This document shows, piece after piece, positions 10,977 to 20,358 of a stretch of DNA of 64,000 nucleotides (its first letter is position 1; every line of letters begins with the position of its first letter). A program made the translations under genes and the position numbers. The DNA is from Acinetobacter shaoyimingii (lineage in GTDB: Bacteria; Pseudomonadota; Gammaproteobacteria; Pseudomonadales; Moraxellaceae), in NCBI RefSeq assembly GCF_011578045.1, contig NZ_CP049801.1:496001-560000 (forward strand). Direction: 5' to 3'. The notes beneath the pieces were generated by a model. The model ran no database searches. It saw only the letters and a list, made by a program, of their open reading frames with translations, and was not told where the DNA came from.

Positions 10977-12473
10977 TTAAGGTGTTAAACCCCGTCCTGC
11001 AATTGACTGACATGCGCCTTCTTTGTTTGCTGGTGCATGAGTAGGATAAATCTCATCGGGACGAATATAAACTTGTGATGTAGCAACATAACCATCTTCA
11101 AATATTGCTTCTATGAATGTGGCTTGCCAACCTTGTACAGGCTGATTTAACTCAATAGTCACATCTTGATTTGGATTGATATTTAAAGGTTTAGAAATGT
11201 ACTGAATATTACAGGCATATCTAAAATCGCGATCTTTTAAATTTGTTGCAGTCCATTGTTTTAATTCAGTGGGTCGTTCAGAAAATTTTAGTGTTAAAGA
11301 TTGGTTTGTTTGTTGTTCTAAAATTGAAGGAAGCGCTTTTTGATTTTGAAAACGATTTAAAAAATGAATGAGTGATTGTTCTGCAATGTTTAAAATTCCT
11401 GCATGGTCGGAATTTGGTGCAACACGTAAAGATTTGGTTCCTTGTAACTCATCGTAATAAAATTGGGTATTGTCTGGAACATAGAAGTCATCACCACTTG
11501 CATTAATAATATATTTGGGAATGGTAAGTCGTTCAGAATATTTAGAATTTCTATACTGTAAAGGATCTTCAATTTTCATCAAGTCGGTAAAATTTGTTGT
11601 TTGGATATTCTGATCTGTAGCGTATACATAATAAGGATAAAAGGCGATTGGCCAATTTTTCCCATAAGATAAATACATATGTTCTAGACCTTTTTGAGTA
11701 TTTAATAGGTCAAAAACAAATGGAACGACGGCTTTAATTTTATCATTATCAATTGCAGCGAGCCATGACACCCAACCTCGTTTAGATGCCCCAGTAGCTA
11801 CATATTGTTCTATACCAAAAGATTTTAATTCTTGATGAGCTAAACGTAGCGTTTGAGAAACGGCTGCCGTCATTGGAATATGTACCGACATATTTTGATA
11901 TTGCATTGGATCTTTTAGAAAAATATCCCAACTTCTTGCAACATTGTAATCTTCAACTAAACCGACAGAATCCGTTTCATAGGACAATGGCTGATTTGGA
12001 ATATTACTAACGGAAATCACAACACTATTTGTCTGTTGAGCAATGTTTTTTAACATGGCCGTGGTGAAGTTAGTAGGCAATTTGTTTTTACCTGTTGAAT
12101 CCAGATTTGTTCCATCATTAATCACGAGTAGGGCATATGGTTTAGGGGAATGGTTTGGAATATAAATATTGACTTCGTGTTGCCATTGTTGTGGAGATGC
12201 TTGGTTATTTGGAGACCAATTTTGTGAATTTAATTGATAGGTCTTTAACATCAAACCATGATCTAAAACTTCGGATTTAGATAAGGAATAAACGAGAGGA
12301 AGATCAGCCAGTCCTTCGCTATAGCAAGGAATTACATCGTAAAATTCCAGATTTTTACTATCACAATAAGATGCAGATTGGGTGTTTGAGCTAGTATCTG
12401 AAGAGTCATTATTTTTACAGGCTGAAATAGACAATGAGAGCATCATCATGAAGAGTGTTTTAGTGATTTGCAT
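10977..12473 (-). CDS. PhoPQ-activated pathogenicity-related (PqaA-like) lipoprotein
   Basis: A 498-residue alpha/beta-hydrolase-like protein of the PhoPQ-activated pathogenicity-related family. Starting at 12473 (GAGAAG ribosome site) gives a lipoprotein signal MQITKTLFMMMLSLSISAC with lipobox SISAC, so it is likely membrane-anchored in the envelope. A probable nucleophile lies in GASKRGW (about 248-254); candidate Asp and His follow in ASGDDFYVPD and PNSDHAG. The biochemical role of this family is unknown; the Salmonella PqaA link gives the name only. It is transcribed alone and converges on katG. Confidence 0.8.
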   Translation of the reverse strand: MQITKTLFMMMLSLSISACKNNDSSDTSSNTQSASYCDSKNLEFYDVIPCYSEGLADLPLVYSLSKSEVLDHGLMLKTYQLNSQNWSPNNQASPQQWQHEVNIYIPNHSPKPYALLVINDGTNLDSTGKNKLPTNFTTAMLKNIAQQTNSVVISVSNIPNQPLSYETDSVGLVEDYNVARSWDIFLKDPMQYQNMSVHIPMTAAVSQTLRLAHQELKSFGIEQYVATGASKRGWVSWLAAIDNDKIKAVVPFVFDLLNTQKGLEHMYLSYGKNWPIAFYPYYVYATDQNIQTTNFTDLMKIEDPLQYRNSKYSERLTIPKYIINASGDDFYVPDNTQFYYDELQGTKSLRVAPNSDHAGILNIAEQSLIHFLNRFQNQKALPSILEQQTNQSLTLKFSERPTELKQWTATNLKDRDFRYACNIQYISKPLNINPNQDVTIELNQPVQGWQATFIEAIFEDGYVATSQVYIRPDEIYPTHAPANKEGACQSIAGRGLTP

Positions 12474-12931
12474 TGGACTTCTCAAAGAATGAATAACGTA
12501 GAAAGAAAATTTAGGTTGTAGAGTTTGATTTTTATCATTTGAAATCATTGAATACTCAAAGTATCTGAAGGATTTCTATATTTTCTAATCGAGAATATTT
12601 TTATAAACGATTTAAGTATTCTATGCTTAGATTTGAAATGTTGTTAAATTTTAGGCTTTAGACTGGTGTCATTGATTTTTTAGTTTGTAACAGATCAGCT
12701 AAAAGATTTCTGCCGTTGAAGAAAATCAGAAGAAAAGCATCATAAAGGTATACATATTATAAGTTTAATAGTTCTCACTAAGCTTATACCTAATCCAAAT
12801 CTGCCATAAGTGAGACGATTTCGACCAATTTAAGTGTTATTAAGCAGGTCATTGATTCAATGACGCAGATATTTGGTGGAGTCAAAATCTAACAGTGAGA
12901 GATTAAAATGTCTCGAAGAATATCAAGCAAA

Positions 12932-12962
12932 AAAAATCCCAGCTAAAGAGGGATGCTGGGAT
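12932..12962 (-). terminator. Orphan minus-strand terminator
   Basis: On the minus strand the arms ATCCCAGC and GCTGGGAT enclose an 11-base loop and are followed by a T-run of 8. There is no intact minus-strand gene upstream, only the putative remnant ending at 12973, so it looks like a terminator left behind or the end of an unrecognised small RNA. Confidence 0.6.
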
Positions 12963-13160
12963 GAAAACTGACTTAGAATTTGGTCGATACCCAAGCGGTT
13001 CACTGCTTGCTATCTGGTATGTGAATAAGATAATTCATACTTTAAAATCTGTGAAATAAATAATATTTTTTAAAATAATTTGAAAAAACGATTATAAGAG
13101 TTAATACTTTATTCGTGTTTTTCAAACAATGATCATTGAATCTAATTATCAATGAGATTG

Positions 13161-13194
13161 CCTTCTCCTCAGAGAGGAGGCTAGGATCAAGGGC
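13161..13194. repeat. REP-like palindromic repeat, copy 1
   Basis: CCTTCTCCTC-AGA-GAGGAGG followed by CTAGGATCAAGGG. It resembles the copy at 55576-55609 (CCTTCTCCC...GGGAGAAGG then TTAGGATGAGGG). It belongs to the family of short palindromes scattered through this window. Confidence 0.6.
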
Positions 13195-13491
13195 TTCAAA
13201 CTTAAAATGACATCTTACTAACCCTCACTAACACTTCATTTAAAGAAGCATTTTTCACTTGCTCAGAAGAGGAATTTTGATCACAAATTTTATGTAGTCA
13301 AAATAAGATTGATGAAAAAATTAGCTTTTAACGTTATCGAACCGAAAAAGACTTTATTCAAAAGATCTTGAGCAAATTCGTGATTAAAAACATCTGTAGC
13401 GTTTATAGTTAGATCTGGATATAACTGAGTTTGAGAATATACTGATCATATATACGAATATAAGATAGTTAGAATAAGGGACGGATATCTA

Positions 13492-15147
13492 ATGACTGCA
13501 TGGCAAACCCACCAAATTTCCAATCAATTTGATGAAAAGCAGAACTACAATCTTTTTGACACAGATGTGGTTTTACAGGAAATACTCAACCGTTATGGCA
13601 GTCGTAATCAGTCTCATCTGTCTGAGTTTGGTCACATCGTAGGAACATCTGAATACTACGAATACGCCGATTTAGCCAATAAACATACCCCAATTTTGCA
13701 TCAATTTGATGCCCGCGGTCGCCGTAAAGATGTCATTGAGTTTCATCCTGCTTGGCATAAATGGATGGCATTGAACCGAAAATTTGCGGTGCATTCACAT
13801 CCATTTTCCATTTTTACGCATCAAGCGTGTTGGATTGATTGGGCGGCTAAATTTTACTTAAGTGGTCAGGTCGAATGCGGCAATTTATGTCCAAATTCGA
13901 TGACGCTCGGTAGCATTCCATTAATTCAAAAAGAACCAGAATTGTGGGCAAAAATTGGCGATAAGCTTTTATCTACAGAATACGATGAGCGGGATGTGCC
14001 TATCAGTCAAAAGAAATCCATTTGGCTTGGAATGGGCATGACTGAAAAGCAGGGCGGATCGGATGTTCGTGCCAATGAAACCGTCGCTATACCAGTGGCT
14101 GAATCAGGACGTGGCAAGGCTTATTTAATTTCAGGGCATAAATGGTTTTTCTCTGCACCGATGTGCGATGCACATTTGGTGGTGGCAAAAACTGAACAAG
14201 ATGGATTGGCCTGTTTCTTTGTGCCCCGTTGGTTGGAAGATGGCACGAAAAATCATATTCATGTGCAACGCTTAAAAGACAAAGTGGGTAACCGTAGCAA
14301 CTCCAGTTCTGAAGTTGAATTTGTCGATGCTTGGGGCATCATGATGGGTGAAGCGGGGCGTGGTATTCCGACCATTATTGAAATGGCAAATTATACCCGT
14401 TTGACCTGTTCAGTTGGCTCAAGTGCAATGTTGCGTCAGGCCTTGGTGCAATGTTTAGCTTACACTCGTCAACGTAAAGCATTTGGTAAAGAATTGGCCA
14501 ATCAACCACTGATGCAAGCAGTCTTAACTGATCTGGCCTTAGAAACTGAAGCGGCTGTGCAACTGAGTTTCCATTTGGCGCACTGCTATGAAAAAGAGGA
14601 TGAACTTTCTCTAGCATGGAAACGGATTATGACGCCTGCTTCAAAGTTCTGGATTTGCAAAAGAGCAGTCGAACTAACAGGCGAGATGATGGAAGTCTTT
14701 GGCGGAAATGGCTATGTTGATACTGGCATTATGGCGCGCATTTTTAAAGAAGCACCTGTCAACACCATTTGGGAAGGCTCTGGCAATGTCATGTGCTTGG
14801 ATGTCCTTCGTGCGATTTCGCGAGATCGTGAATCGATTGAAGTTTTATTTCAATCTTTTTCGGATGTTGCACAAACAGAACCAGATTTACAAAAAGAGCT
14901 TCAAGAGTTATTTAAGTTGTTGAGTACAGCTTCGCCAGATGAATTGCAATTTATGGCAAGAACCTTAGTGACTCGTTTAACGATTTTGGCACAAGCTGTT
15001 TTGTTAAAGAAATATGCGCCTGAATTTGTCTCAGATGCGTTTATTCAAACACGTTACAGTGGTTTTCATGGTCAAGTGGTCGGTATGATTGAGGCAAAGC
15101 ATATTGCTGTTGATAAAATTTTAAATCGTGCTTTTGCAACTGAATAA
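13492..15147 (+). CDS. aidB: AidB-like acyl-CoA dehydrogenase family protein
   Basis: A 551-residue flavoprotein close in length and sequence to E. coli AidB (541). Shared landmarks are HPAWH (about 81-85), MGMTEKQGGSDV (about 182-193), GHKWFFS, RLKDKVGNRSN and NTIWEGSGNVMCLDVLR (about 423-439). AidB is induced by alkylating agents in E. coli as part of the Ada response and is thought to protect DNA or destroy alkylators; its acyl-CoA dehydrogenase activity is weak. No ada or alkB gene is nearby. The gene stands alone. Confidence 0.88.
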   Translation: MTAWQTHQISNQFDEKQNYNLFDTDVVLQEILNRYGSRNQSHLSEFGHIVGTSEYYEYADLANKHTPILHQFDARGRRKDVIEFHPAWHKWMALNRKFAVHSHPFSIFTHQACWIDWAAKFYLSGQVECGNLCPNSMTLGSIPLIQKEPELWAKIGDKLLSTEYDERDVPISQKKSIWLGMGMTEKQGGSDVRANETVAIPVAESGRGKAYLISGHKWFFSAPMCDAHLVVAKTEQDGLACFFVPRWLEDGTKNHIHVQRLKDKVGNRSNSSSEVEFVDAWGIMMGEAGRGIPTIIEMANYTRLTCSVGSSAMLRQALVQCLAYTRQRKAFGKELANQPLMQAVLTDLALETEAAVQLSFHLAHCYEKEDELSLAWKRIMTPASKFWICKRAVELTGEMMEVFGGNGYVDTGIMARIFKEAPVNTIWEGSGNVMCLDVLRAISRDRESIEVLFQSFSDVAQTEPDLQKELQELFKLLSTASPDELQFMARTLVTRLTILAQAVLLKKYAPEFVSDAFIQTRYSGFHGQVVGMIEAKHIAVDKILNRAFATE

Positions 15148-15157
15148 GTGAAGTAAT

Positions 15158-15186
15158 GGGTCAGATGATATAAGATCGTCTGACCC
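15158..15186 (+). terminator. Strong hairpin after aidB without a T-run
   Basis: A 12-bp stem (GGGTCAGATGAT / ATCGTCTGACCC, one G-T wobble) with a 5-base loop, 10 bases after the aidB stop. The following bases are TAAAAAATA, so it lacks the U-run of a classical terminator. It may protect the mRNA 3' end or act with Rho. Confidence 0.45.
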
Positions 15187-15371
15187 TAAAAAATATCATA
15201 AATTTTTAAGAAAATTTTAATGATTAATAAATTAAAATAGATGTAATGTAACTGAATATGATATTGATTTTTTAATGTAATTTATTGTTTTGTTTATTTG
15301 TATTTACTCGAAATAAATACATGGATCTGTATTTTAAAAAGCTCCAATTCAATTAAAAGAGCTTTTATATC

Positions 15372-16136
15372 ATGACAAAAAAAATTTTGATTACAGGTGC
15401 AGGTAGCGGCTTTGGTAAACTTTATAGTCTTGAGTTGGCAAGACGTGGCTATGATGTTTTTGCATCTGTTGAGATCCCAAGTCAAATTACATCATTACAA
15501 AAAGAAGCAGAGGCTGAAAACTTAAACTTAAACATTTTTAAGCTCGATATTAACGATGAAATTGATGTTCAAAATGCATTAAAACTTGATATTGATATTT
15601 TGGTGAATAATGCAGGTATAGGTGAGGGTGGAGCTTTGGTGGATTTGCCTTTAGCACGATTACGTCGCCAATTTGAAGTTAATTTCTTTGGCACAATTCA
15701 TCTAGCGACTGAGTTTTTGAAGAAGTTTGCAAAGCGAAAATCGGGTCGTTTGGTCTTTGTTTCCTCAATTGCAGGGATTATTAGTAATGAAAAGAATGGC
15801 GCATACTGTGCGTCTAAGCATGCATTGGAGGCTGCTGTTCAGGCTATTCGAGTTGAAATGAAGGACTTTAATATTACCGTATCAACGATTAATCCTGGAC
15901 CATATTTTACAGGTTTTAATGATCGTTTGATCGAAGCAAGTAATAATTGGTACGACAAAGAGACGGCAATTATTAATCATGATAATCCTCGATTTGCTAT
16001 GGATCAGTTCCCTGAAGATCAAGATATTCCAGCGATGGTGGATGTCATTGTGAATGATCAAGCTAAGTTCAGAAATGTATTCCCTCAATCCATAGAAGCT
16101 TTTGTGAAAGACACTGAGCAAAGTTATTGGAATTGA
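15372..16136 (+). CDS. Short-chain dehydrogenase/reductase (SDR) family oxidoreductase
   Basis: A 254-residue classical SDR. It has the NAD(P) motif TGAGSGFG (about 8-15), NNAGIGEGG (about 78-86), a catalytic Ser in FVSSIAG, and YCASKHALE (Tyr and Lys about 4 apart, near 147-151). It lacks a recognisable signal and should be cytoplasmic. Substrate cannot be assigned. It stands alone between aidB and a terminator at 16305. Confidence 0.85.
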   Translation: MTKKILITGAGSGFGKLYSLELARRGYDVFASVEIPSQITSLQKEAEAENLNLNIFKLDINDEIDVQNALKLDIDILVNNAGIGEGGALVDLPLARLRRQFEVNFFGTIHLATEFLKKFAKRKSGRLVFVSSIAGIISNEKNGAYCASKHALEAAVQAIRVEMKDFNITVSTINPGPYFTGFNDRLIEASNNWYDKETAIINHDNPRFAMDQFPEDQDIPAMVDVIVNDQAKFRNVFPQSIEAFVKDTEQSYWN

Positions 16137-16304
16137 AATAGCGTTATAGCTAAAACGCTGCAAATGTTGTTATGAAATTCGACAACGGAGTAAATACTTA
16201 AATCAATTGATCGTTATCGCATGCCGTTATATCAGTCATATCAACATCGCTGTAAATTCAAATGCTTGAACATTAAAGCTACTTTAGTGCTCAGCCCAGT
16301 TAAC

Positions 16305-16332
16305 AAAGCCTTCACATGTTGAAGGCTTTTTA
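16305..16332 (+). terminator. Terminator downstream of the SDR gene
   Basis: Stem AAAGCCTTCA / TGAAGGCTTT with loop CATGT and a short T-run, about 170 bases after the SDR stop. Confidence 0.75.
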
Positions 16333-16883
16333 TATTAATAAGTTGTACTCAGCTTTTAAAATAAAAATGATGATTTTTGAATGAATAAAATCTTTTAAAC
16401 TAGAACTATATCATTATTTTGAATTAACATAAAAATGACATTTATATATAAATTAATATTTGTTTTTTATCGAATATATTTTTTTGAACTTTTTTAACTC
16501 ATTTGAGATTGATTCTAATTACACAAAAAAATAATTTAAATTTTTATTTTAATCAATAACTTAAAATTTTATCATGATTGTTTTTATACTTACTTAGATG
16601 TAAGTACTTCTCATCAGTATATTTGGTCTTTATGATTTTATTTGTTTAATGTGTGAACAATAATATTTGGTATTTTTAATACATCTCTCATTTTATTTTG
16701 ATTTTAAAGAGATTTATTTTTAGATCGATTTTTAGATTTAAATAAGTTTTATTCAATTCAAAATATTGTTCAGCACTCTACCTTAAAACTCGAAATGCCA
16801 TTTCAACTTGCAACATATTTTTTGCAGGTTAGGGCTACTTTATTCAAAAAATTATGCAATGCGAATTAGATAGAGGAATGTAT
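16333..16883. other. AT-rich intergenic region without recognised genes
   Basis: About 550 bases, very AT-rich, with no convincing open frame, repeat or RNA gene. It must contain the promoter of the MBL lipoprotein, but many equally good -10-like hexamers prevent choosing one. Confidence 0.4.
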
Positions 16884-18446
16884 ATGAAAAAGTTGTTTGG
16901 TGTCGGATTGGTGCTGACGACCATTTTTTTAGGCGGCTGTAATGATTCATCAGATTCTTCTGATCAAAATGAGTCTAGCTCTGGTGCGCCCTTAACTTTA
17001 CAAACCTATTCACCGGGGGCTGATGGCATATTTGCAGTGGCTTCTACAGTCATTTCTGGCGAGAAAGATGCCATTTTAGTCGATGCTCAATTTCAAAATA
17101 AATATGCAAAAGAAGTCGTCGATCTGATTAAAAAATCGGGTAAAAACTTAAAATATATTTATATTTCTCATAGTGATCCAGATTATTACTTTGGCACGAA
17201 TGAAATTTTAAAGGCTTTCCCAAATGCAAAAGTCGTTTCTACAGCGCAAACGGCTTATCTCATCAGTGCATCTAAAGATGACAAGTTGGCGGTTTGGAAA
17301 GATCAACTCGCAGCAGATGCACCTGAAAAAATTATTATTCCAGAAGCATTAAATGAAGGTTACTTAGAGCTGGATGGCAAGCGTGTCGAAGTGCAACTTG
17401 ATCCTGAAGATACAGCGCATAGTTTCTTATGGATTCCGAGTTTAAAAACGGTGCTTGGCGGAATATCAGTGTCGTATGACAGCCATTTATGGATGGCAGA
17501 TACCAATGGTGCTGAAGGCATTGATCAATGGATAAAACAGATTGAGAAAATCAAAGCTTTAAATCCTGAGAAAGTGATTCCTGGTCATTATGTGAAAAGT
17601 GATTTTTCACCAAAGCCCTTAGATTGGATTAAAGAATATTTAGTGAATTTTAAAACTGCCATTGGTCAGTACAAAACATCGGGGGAAATCATTCAGTTTA
17701 TGGATAAAGCTTATCCGAACTTAGAAGATAGACCAACATTGGAAATGTCAGCTCAAGTGTTTACTAAAGAAATTGATTGGAAAGTAGCGGCACCTTATCC
17801 AGTCATCGGTCAAACGGTAACGATTGATTTTGATTCAGTGAAATTTGATTTAGATTTTAAAGACAATAAAAACATGTCCTTTGTGGGGGCAGGTGGATCA
17901 GTTGGTTTAGAAACCAATGACAAGGTTGTTTATACACCTGTAGAAATTGCAAAAAATGTGTTCATGGTCTATTGGCATGAAGATAAATCGGGCGACAATG
18001 TTGTACACGTCCAAGATTATAACCGCGACTTGGTTTATACCAACATTGCGTCAAAAGATTCAAGCTTTACCCATCTACAGGGCAAAATTACAGGTGTCAA
18101 AGGTGTTATCCAAGATAGCAGTCAACAAGGCACTTTAACTGATCCGTTCTTTGCATTAGGTCAGACTTTAAATGCCGATTTTGGTGACGCTAAATATACC
18201 TTGCAATTTAAAGATGGCAAAAATTTAGTGGTGACTTCAACCACCGCACCTATCCAAACAGCGAATGTTGAATATGTGGCTAAACAAGTCGCTGCCAATG
18301 TCTTTATGGTGTATTGGACTGAACCTTCAACAAAACGTAATGTTGTTCAAATCTTTGATAATGCCAATAAGGTGATCTATCAAAATATTGCTCAAGCAGA
18401 TGGTGCATTTATCCATTTAAAGGGGCAGTTTTCAGCGAACCCTTAA
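16884..18446 (+). CDS. MBL-fold lipoprotein with two C-terminal MoaF-like domains
   Basis: A 520-residue predicted lipoprotein. ATG 16884 has AGAGGA upstream and gives a signal ending in lipobox LGGC. Residues about 35-260 form a metallo-beta-lactamase-like domain. Its first metal motif reads HSDPDYYFG, so the usual H-x-H-x-D-H is changed to H-x-D-x-D-Y; a later GHYVKSD His remains. The C-terminal half contains two tandem repeats, each with a GQT...DF..FKD.KN strand pattern followed by NVFMVYW (about 362-368 and 482-488), resembling MoaF-type lipocalin-like domains. Substrate unknown. It is monocistronic with a terminator at 18515. Confidence 0.72.
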   Translation: MKKLFGVGLVLTTIFLGGCNDSSDSSDQNESSSGAPLTLQTYSPGADGIFAVASTVISGEKDAILVDAQFQNKYAKEVVDLIKKSGKNLKYIYISHSDPDYYFGTNEILKAFPNAKVVSTAQTAYLISASKDDKLAVWKDQLAADAPEKIIIPEALNEGYLELDGKRVEVQLDPEDTAHSFLWIPSLKTVLGGISVSYDSHLWMADTNGAEGIDQWIKQIEKIKALNPEKVIPGHYVKSDFSPKPLDWIKEYLVNFKTAIGQYKTSGEIIQFMDKAYPNLEDRPTLEMSAQVFTKEIDWKVAAPYPVIGQTVTIDFDSVKFDLDFKDNKNMSFVGAGGSVGLETNDKVVYTPVEIAKNVFMVYWHEDKSGDNVVHVQDYNRDLVYTNIASKDSSFTHLQGKITGVKGVIQDSSQQGTLTDPFFALGQTLNADFGDAKYTLQFKDGKNLVVTSTTAPIQTANVEYVAKQVAANVFMVYWTEPSTKRNVVQIFDNANKVIYQNIAQADGAFIHLKGQFSANP

Positions 18447-18514
18447 TGTAGAGTGATTTGATTTTTTATTTCCAGATGAAATCATCAATTTAAACTTTAT
18501 GTTAAGTTTCAGCG

Positions 18515-18549
18515 CACGAGACGATCAATTTTGTCTCGTGTTTTTTTTT
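18515..18549 (+). terminator. Terminator of the MBL lipoprotein gene
   Basis: Stem CACGAGAC / GTCTCGTG (18515-18522 and 18533-18540) followed by nine T residues. Confidence 0.9.
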
Positions 18550-18788
18550 AATTTTTAAATGTTAGATTTGATGAGTAGTAAAAAAAAGCATATCCAAATT
18601 GGTTTAAGATGGTCGGTTCAAACATTCTTATGTGTTGAAAAAAATTGAAAAAGGCTATATCTACCAAATCAACAATTCCTGAATTTGATGTAATTCATAC
18701 CTTGTGAAAATGCTTGTAAAATGCACAAAAAAGCGTAATATCACATTCCCATCATGTTTGATGGTAAAAGAGAAAAAAGGTGAACAAA

Positions 18789-18971
18789 ATGGCAAAGAAA
18801 AAACAAATGCCAGAAGTGGTGATTCACAACTTTGTGGCAAAACATATGCATGAGATCAATAAGAGCCAAGTTTTTGTAGATCGTAAGAAAGATGCAAAAC
18901 GAGGCTATAGCAAACATAGAAAAGGGCGATATTCTGAAGATTATCGCTCTTTTTTATTGTTGGCCGTTTAA
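18789..18971 (+). CDS. Small basic protein, probable ArfA-like alternative ribosome-rescue factor
   Basis: A 60-residue basic protein starting at ATG 18789 with AAGG upstream (a GTG nine bases earlier is also possible). The core HNFVAKHMHE...SQVF..RKKDAKRGYSKHRKGR resembles ArfA, whose family pattern has an N-terminal helix, H.PLFRQRV, then KKGKGSY.RK. ArfA rescues ribosomes stalled at mRNA 3' ends by recruiting RF2. As in arfA genes, a hairpin with a U-run lies inside the reading frame upstream of the stop, so the mRNA would end without a stop codon and the last residues (from about SFLLLAV) would rarely be made. Identification is by pattern and architecture, not by search. Confidence 0.55.
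   Translation: MAKKKQMPEVVIHNFVAKHMHEINKSQVFVDRKKDAKRGYSKHRKGRYSEDYRSFLLLAV
18921..18956 (+). terminator. Terminator inside the ArfA-like reading frame
   Basis: Arms AAAGGGCGATA (18921-18931) and TATCGCTCTTT (18942-18952) can pair over 11 bp with one G-U wobble; T residues run from 18950 to 18955. The in-frame stop is at 18969-18971, so transcription ending at the U-run leaves a message with no stop codon. Confidence 0.7.
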
Positions 18972-18994
18972 CGGATCATCTGTTGAATTTTTAA

Positions 18995-20236
18995 TTAACT
19001 AGAACGTAATCGACGCATTTTTAAAATACCAAAACCCTTATCTTTTAAATCCAGAATAAATGATTTCAAGCCATTTTCATTGGGAATCGGTTGTTTACCC
19101 AGTCCAATTCGAAGTAGTTGTCTGGTGTACCAAGTAATTTCCAAGGTACCTAACTGATCAATATACTTGATGCCTGTGGTCAAAGGTTTGACTGTTTGAA
19201 GACTTTCCTCACCATTGAGCAATCTTTGTGGCGCTAGCGGTTCAATCGCAAAAATTCGTCCTAAACCAATCAAATCTAACTGATCTGTTTTGAGTGCTGT
19301 TTCTATACCATTCAAGCTACGAAATCCGCCAGTAACCATCAATTTTACTTTGCTTGCTTTTCTAACCTTTTCTGCAAAATCCAAAAAATAGGCTTCTCGT
19401 GATCGGGTCGATGCTTTGACTTGACCCAATTGCATAATGGGTTTTTCATAAGTGCCACCTGAAATTTCAATCAGATCAATACCTGCTTTTTCGAGTGCTA
19501 AAATCGTATCTAATGATTCCTCTTCAGTGAATCCACCACGTTGAAAGTCAGCGGAATTGAGTTTAATGGCAATGGTAAAATCAGCGCCAACTTTTTCTCG
19601 AATGGCGTTGTAGATTTCAAGTACGAATTTACGTCTTTTTTCAGCTGTTCCCCCCCATTCATCTGTCCGCTGATTATGATGAGGTGAGAGAAATTGACTG
19701 ATTAAATATCCATGTGCTCCATGGAGTTGTACGCCATCAAAACCTGCTTTTTTCGCAATTTCAGCAGTCGTCGCATAACGTTGAATAATCTTCCAAATTT
19801 CTTCTGACTCGAGTGCTCTTGGTGTGGAAAAAAGTGCACCCAGTTTTAAGCTAAAGGGCACTGCAGATGGAGATACGGTTTCTTTATTTAACCCTCTGAG
19901 CGCCTGTTTACCTGGGTGATTGATTTGCATCCAGATTTGACTACCGTCAGATTTGCTGGCACTAGCCCATTGACTTAATGCATTCAGATGCGTTTCATCT
20001 TCAATGACGACATTTCCAGGCTCTCCTAATGCATTGGAGTCAATCATTACATTACCTGTAATGATTAAGCCTGCACCTGATTTTGCCCATGTTTCATAGA
20101 GTCGAATAAGCTTTTCAGAAGGACTGCCGTCAGCATTGGCAAGAGCTTCACTTAATGCCGATTTTACAATTCGATTTTTTAAAATGGTGTGAGCGTTCAA
20201 TTGTAATGGGGTTTTTAAAATCAATTCGTTATTCAC
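18995..20236 (-). CDS. NADH:flavin oxidoreductase, Old Yellow Enzyme family
   Basis: A 413-residue FMN-dependent TIM-barrel oxidoreductase. Typical family features are KNRIVKSALSEAL near the start, IMQINHPGKQ, GFDGVQLHGAHGYLISQFLSP (catalytic/substrate His region) with the NQRTDEWGG signature, and a C-terminal phosphate-binding MVTGGFR and LIGLGR. GTG at 20236 is preferred because GGAGAG lies 4 bases upstream; the open frame extends further without a ribosome site. Enoate or nitro-compound reduction is typical, but the physiological substrate is unknown. It converges on the ArfA-like gene. Confidence 0.82.
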   Translation of the reverse strand: MNNELILKTPLQLNAHTILKNRIVKSALSEALANADGSPSEKLIRLYETWAKSGAGLIITGNVMIDSNALGEPGNVVIEDETHLNALSQWASASKSDGSQIWMQINHPGKQALRGLNKETVSPSAVPFSLKLGALFSTPRALESEEIWKIIQRYATTAEIAKKAGFDGVQLHGAHGYLISQFLSPHHNQRTDEWGGTAEKRRKFVLEIYNAIREKVGADFTIAIKLNSADFQRGGFTEEESLDTILALEKAGIDLIEISGGTYEKPIMQLGQVKASTRSREAYFLDFAEKVRKASKVKLMVTGGFRSLNGIETALKTDQLDLIGLGRIFAIEPLAPQRLLNGEESLQTVKPLTTGIKYIDQLGTLEITWYTRQLLRIGLGKQPIPNENGLKSFILDLKDKGFGILKMRRLRSS

Positions 20237-20316
20237 TGTTCTCTCCGAATGCAGTTTTAAATAAGCTTTAGAATTTTTTAGCTCGGTATGAATATCTAAG
20301 CAGGGCATCGTCAAAA

Positions 20317-20358
20317 CATTGCTTCATCAAACCATTGCGTCATCAAACCATTACATTG
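20317..20358. repeat. 16-bp tandem repeat
   Basis: CATTGCTTCATCAAAC is followed directly by CATTGCGTCATCAAAC (one mismatch) and a partial third unit CATTACATTGC. It lies upstream of the Old Yellow Enzyme gene in a 409-base gap that otherwise holds only the ptsP terminator. Confidence 0.75.

Larger units (their letters stand above)
12474..13491. other. Gene-poor 1-kb region with decayed gene remnants
   Basis: No intact gene was found in this 1018-base AT-rich gap. On the plus strand an uninterrupted 32-codon stretch at 12794-12889, just after a stop and ended by TAA, reads like natural protein (ISTNLSVIKQVIDSM). On the minus strand a short open stretch at 12999-12973 encodes TAWVSTKF then TAA, resembling the aromatic-ending last beta strand of an outer-membrane protein; it is preceded in frame by TGA and followed by an intact terminator. 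A palindromic repeat lies at 13161-13194. The most likely reading is eroded genes. Confidence 0.4.

Noticed and set aside
20237..20314. Longer start for the Old Yellow Enzyme gene at 20314
   Set aside because: The extension has no ribosome site and lies partly near the tandem repeat, while GTG 20236 has GGAGAG at ideal spacing and matches the family's start.
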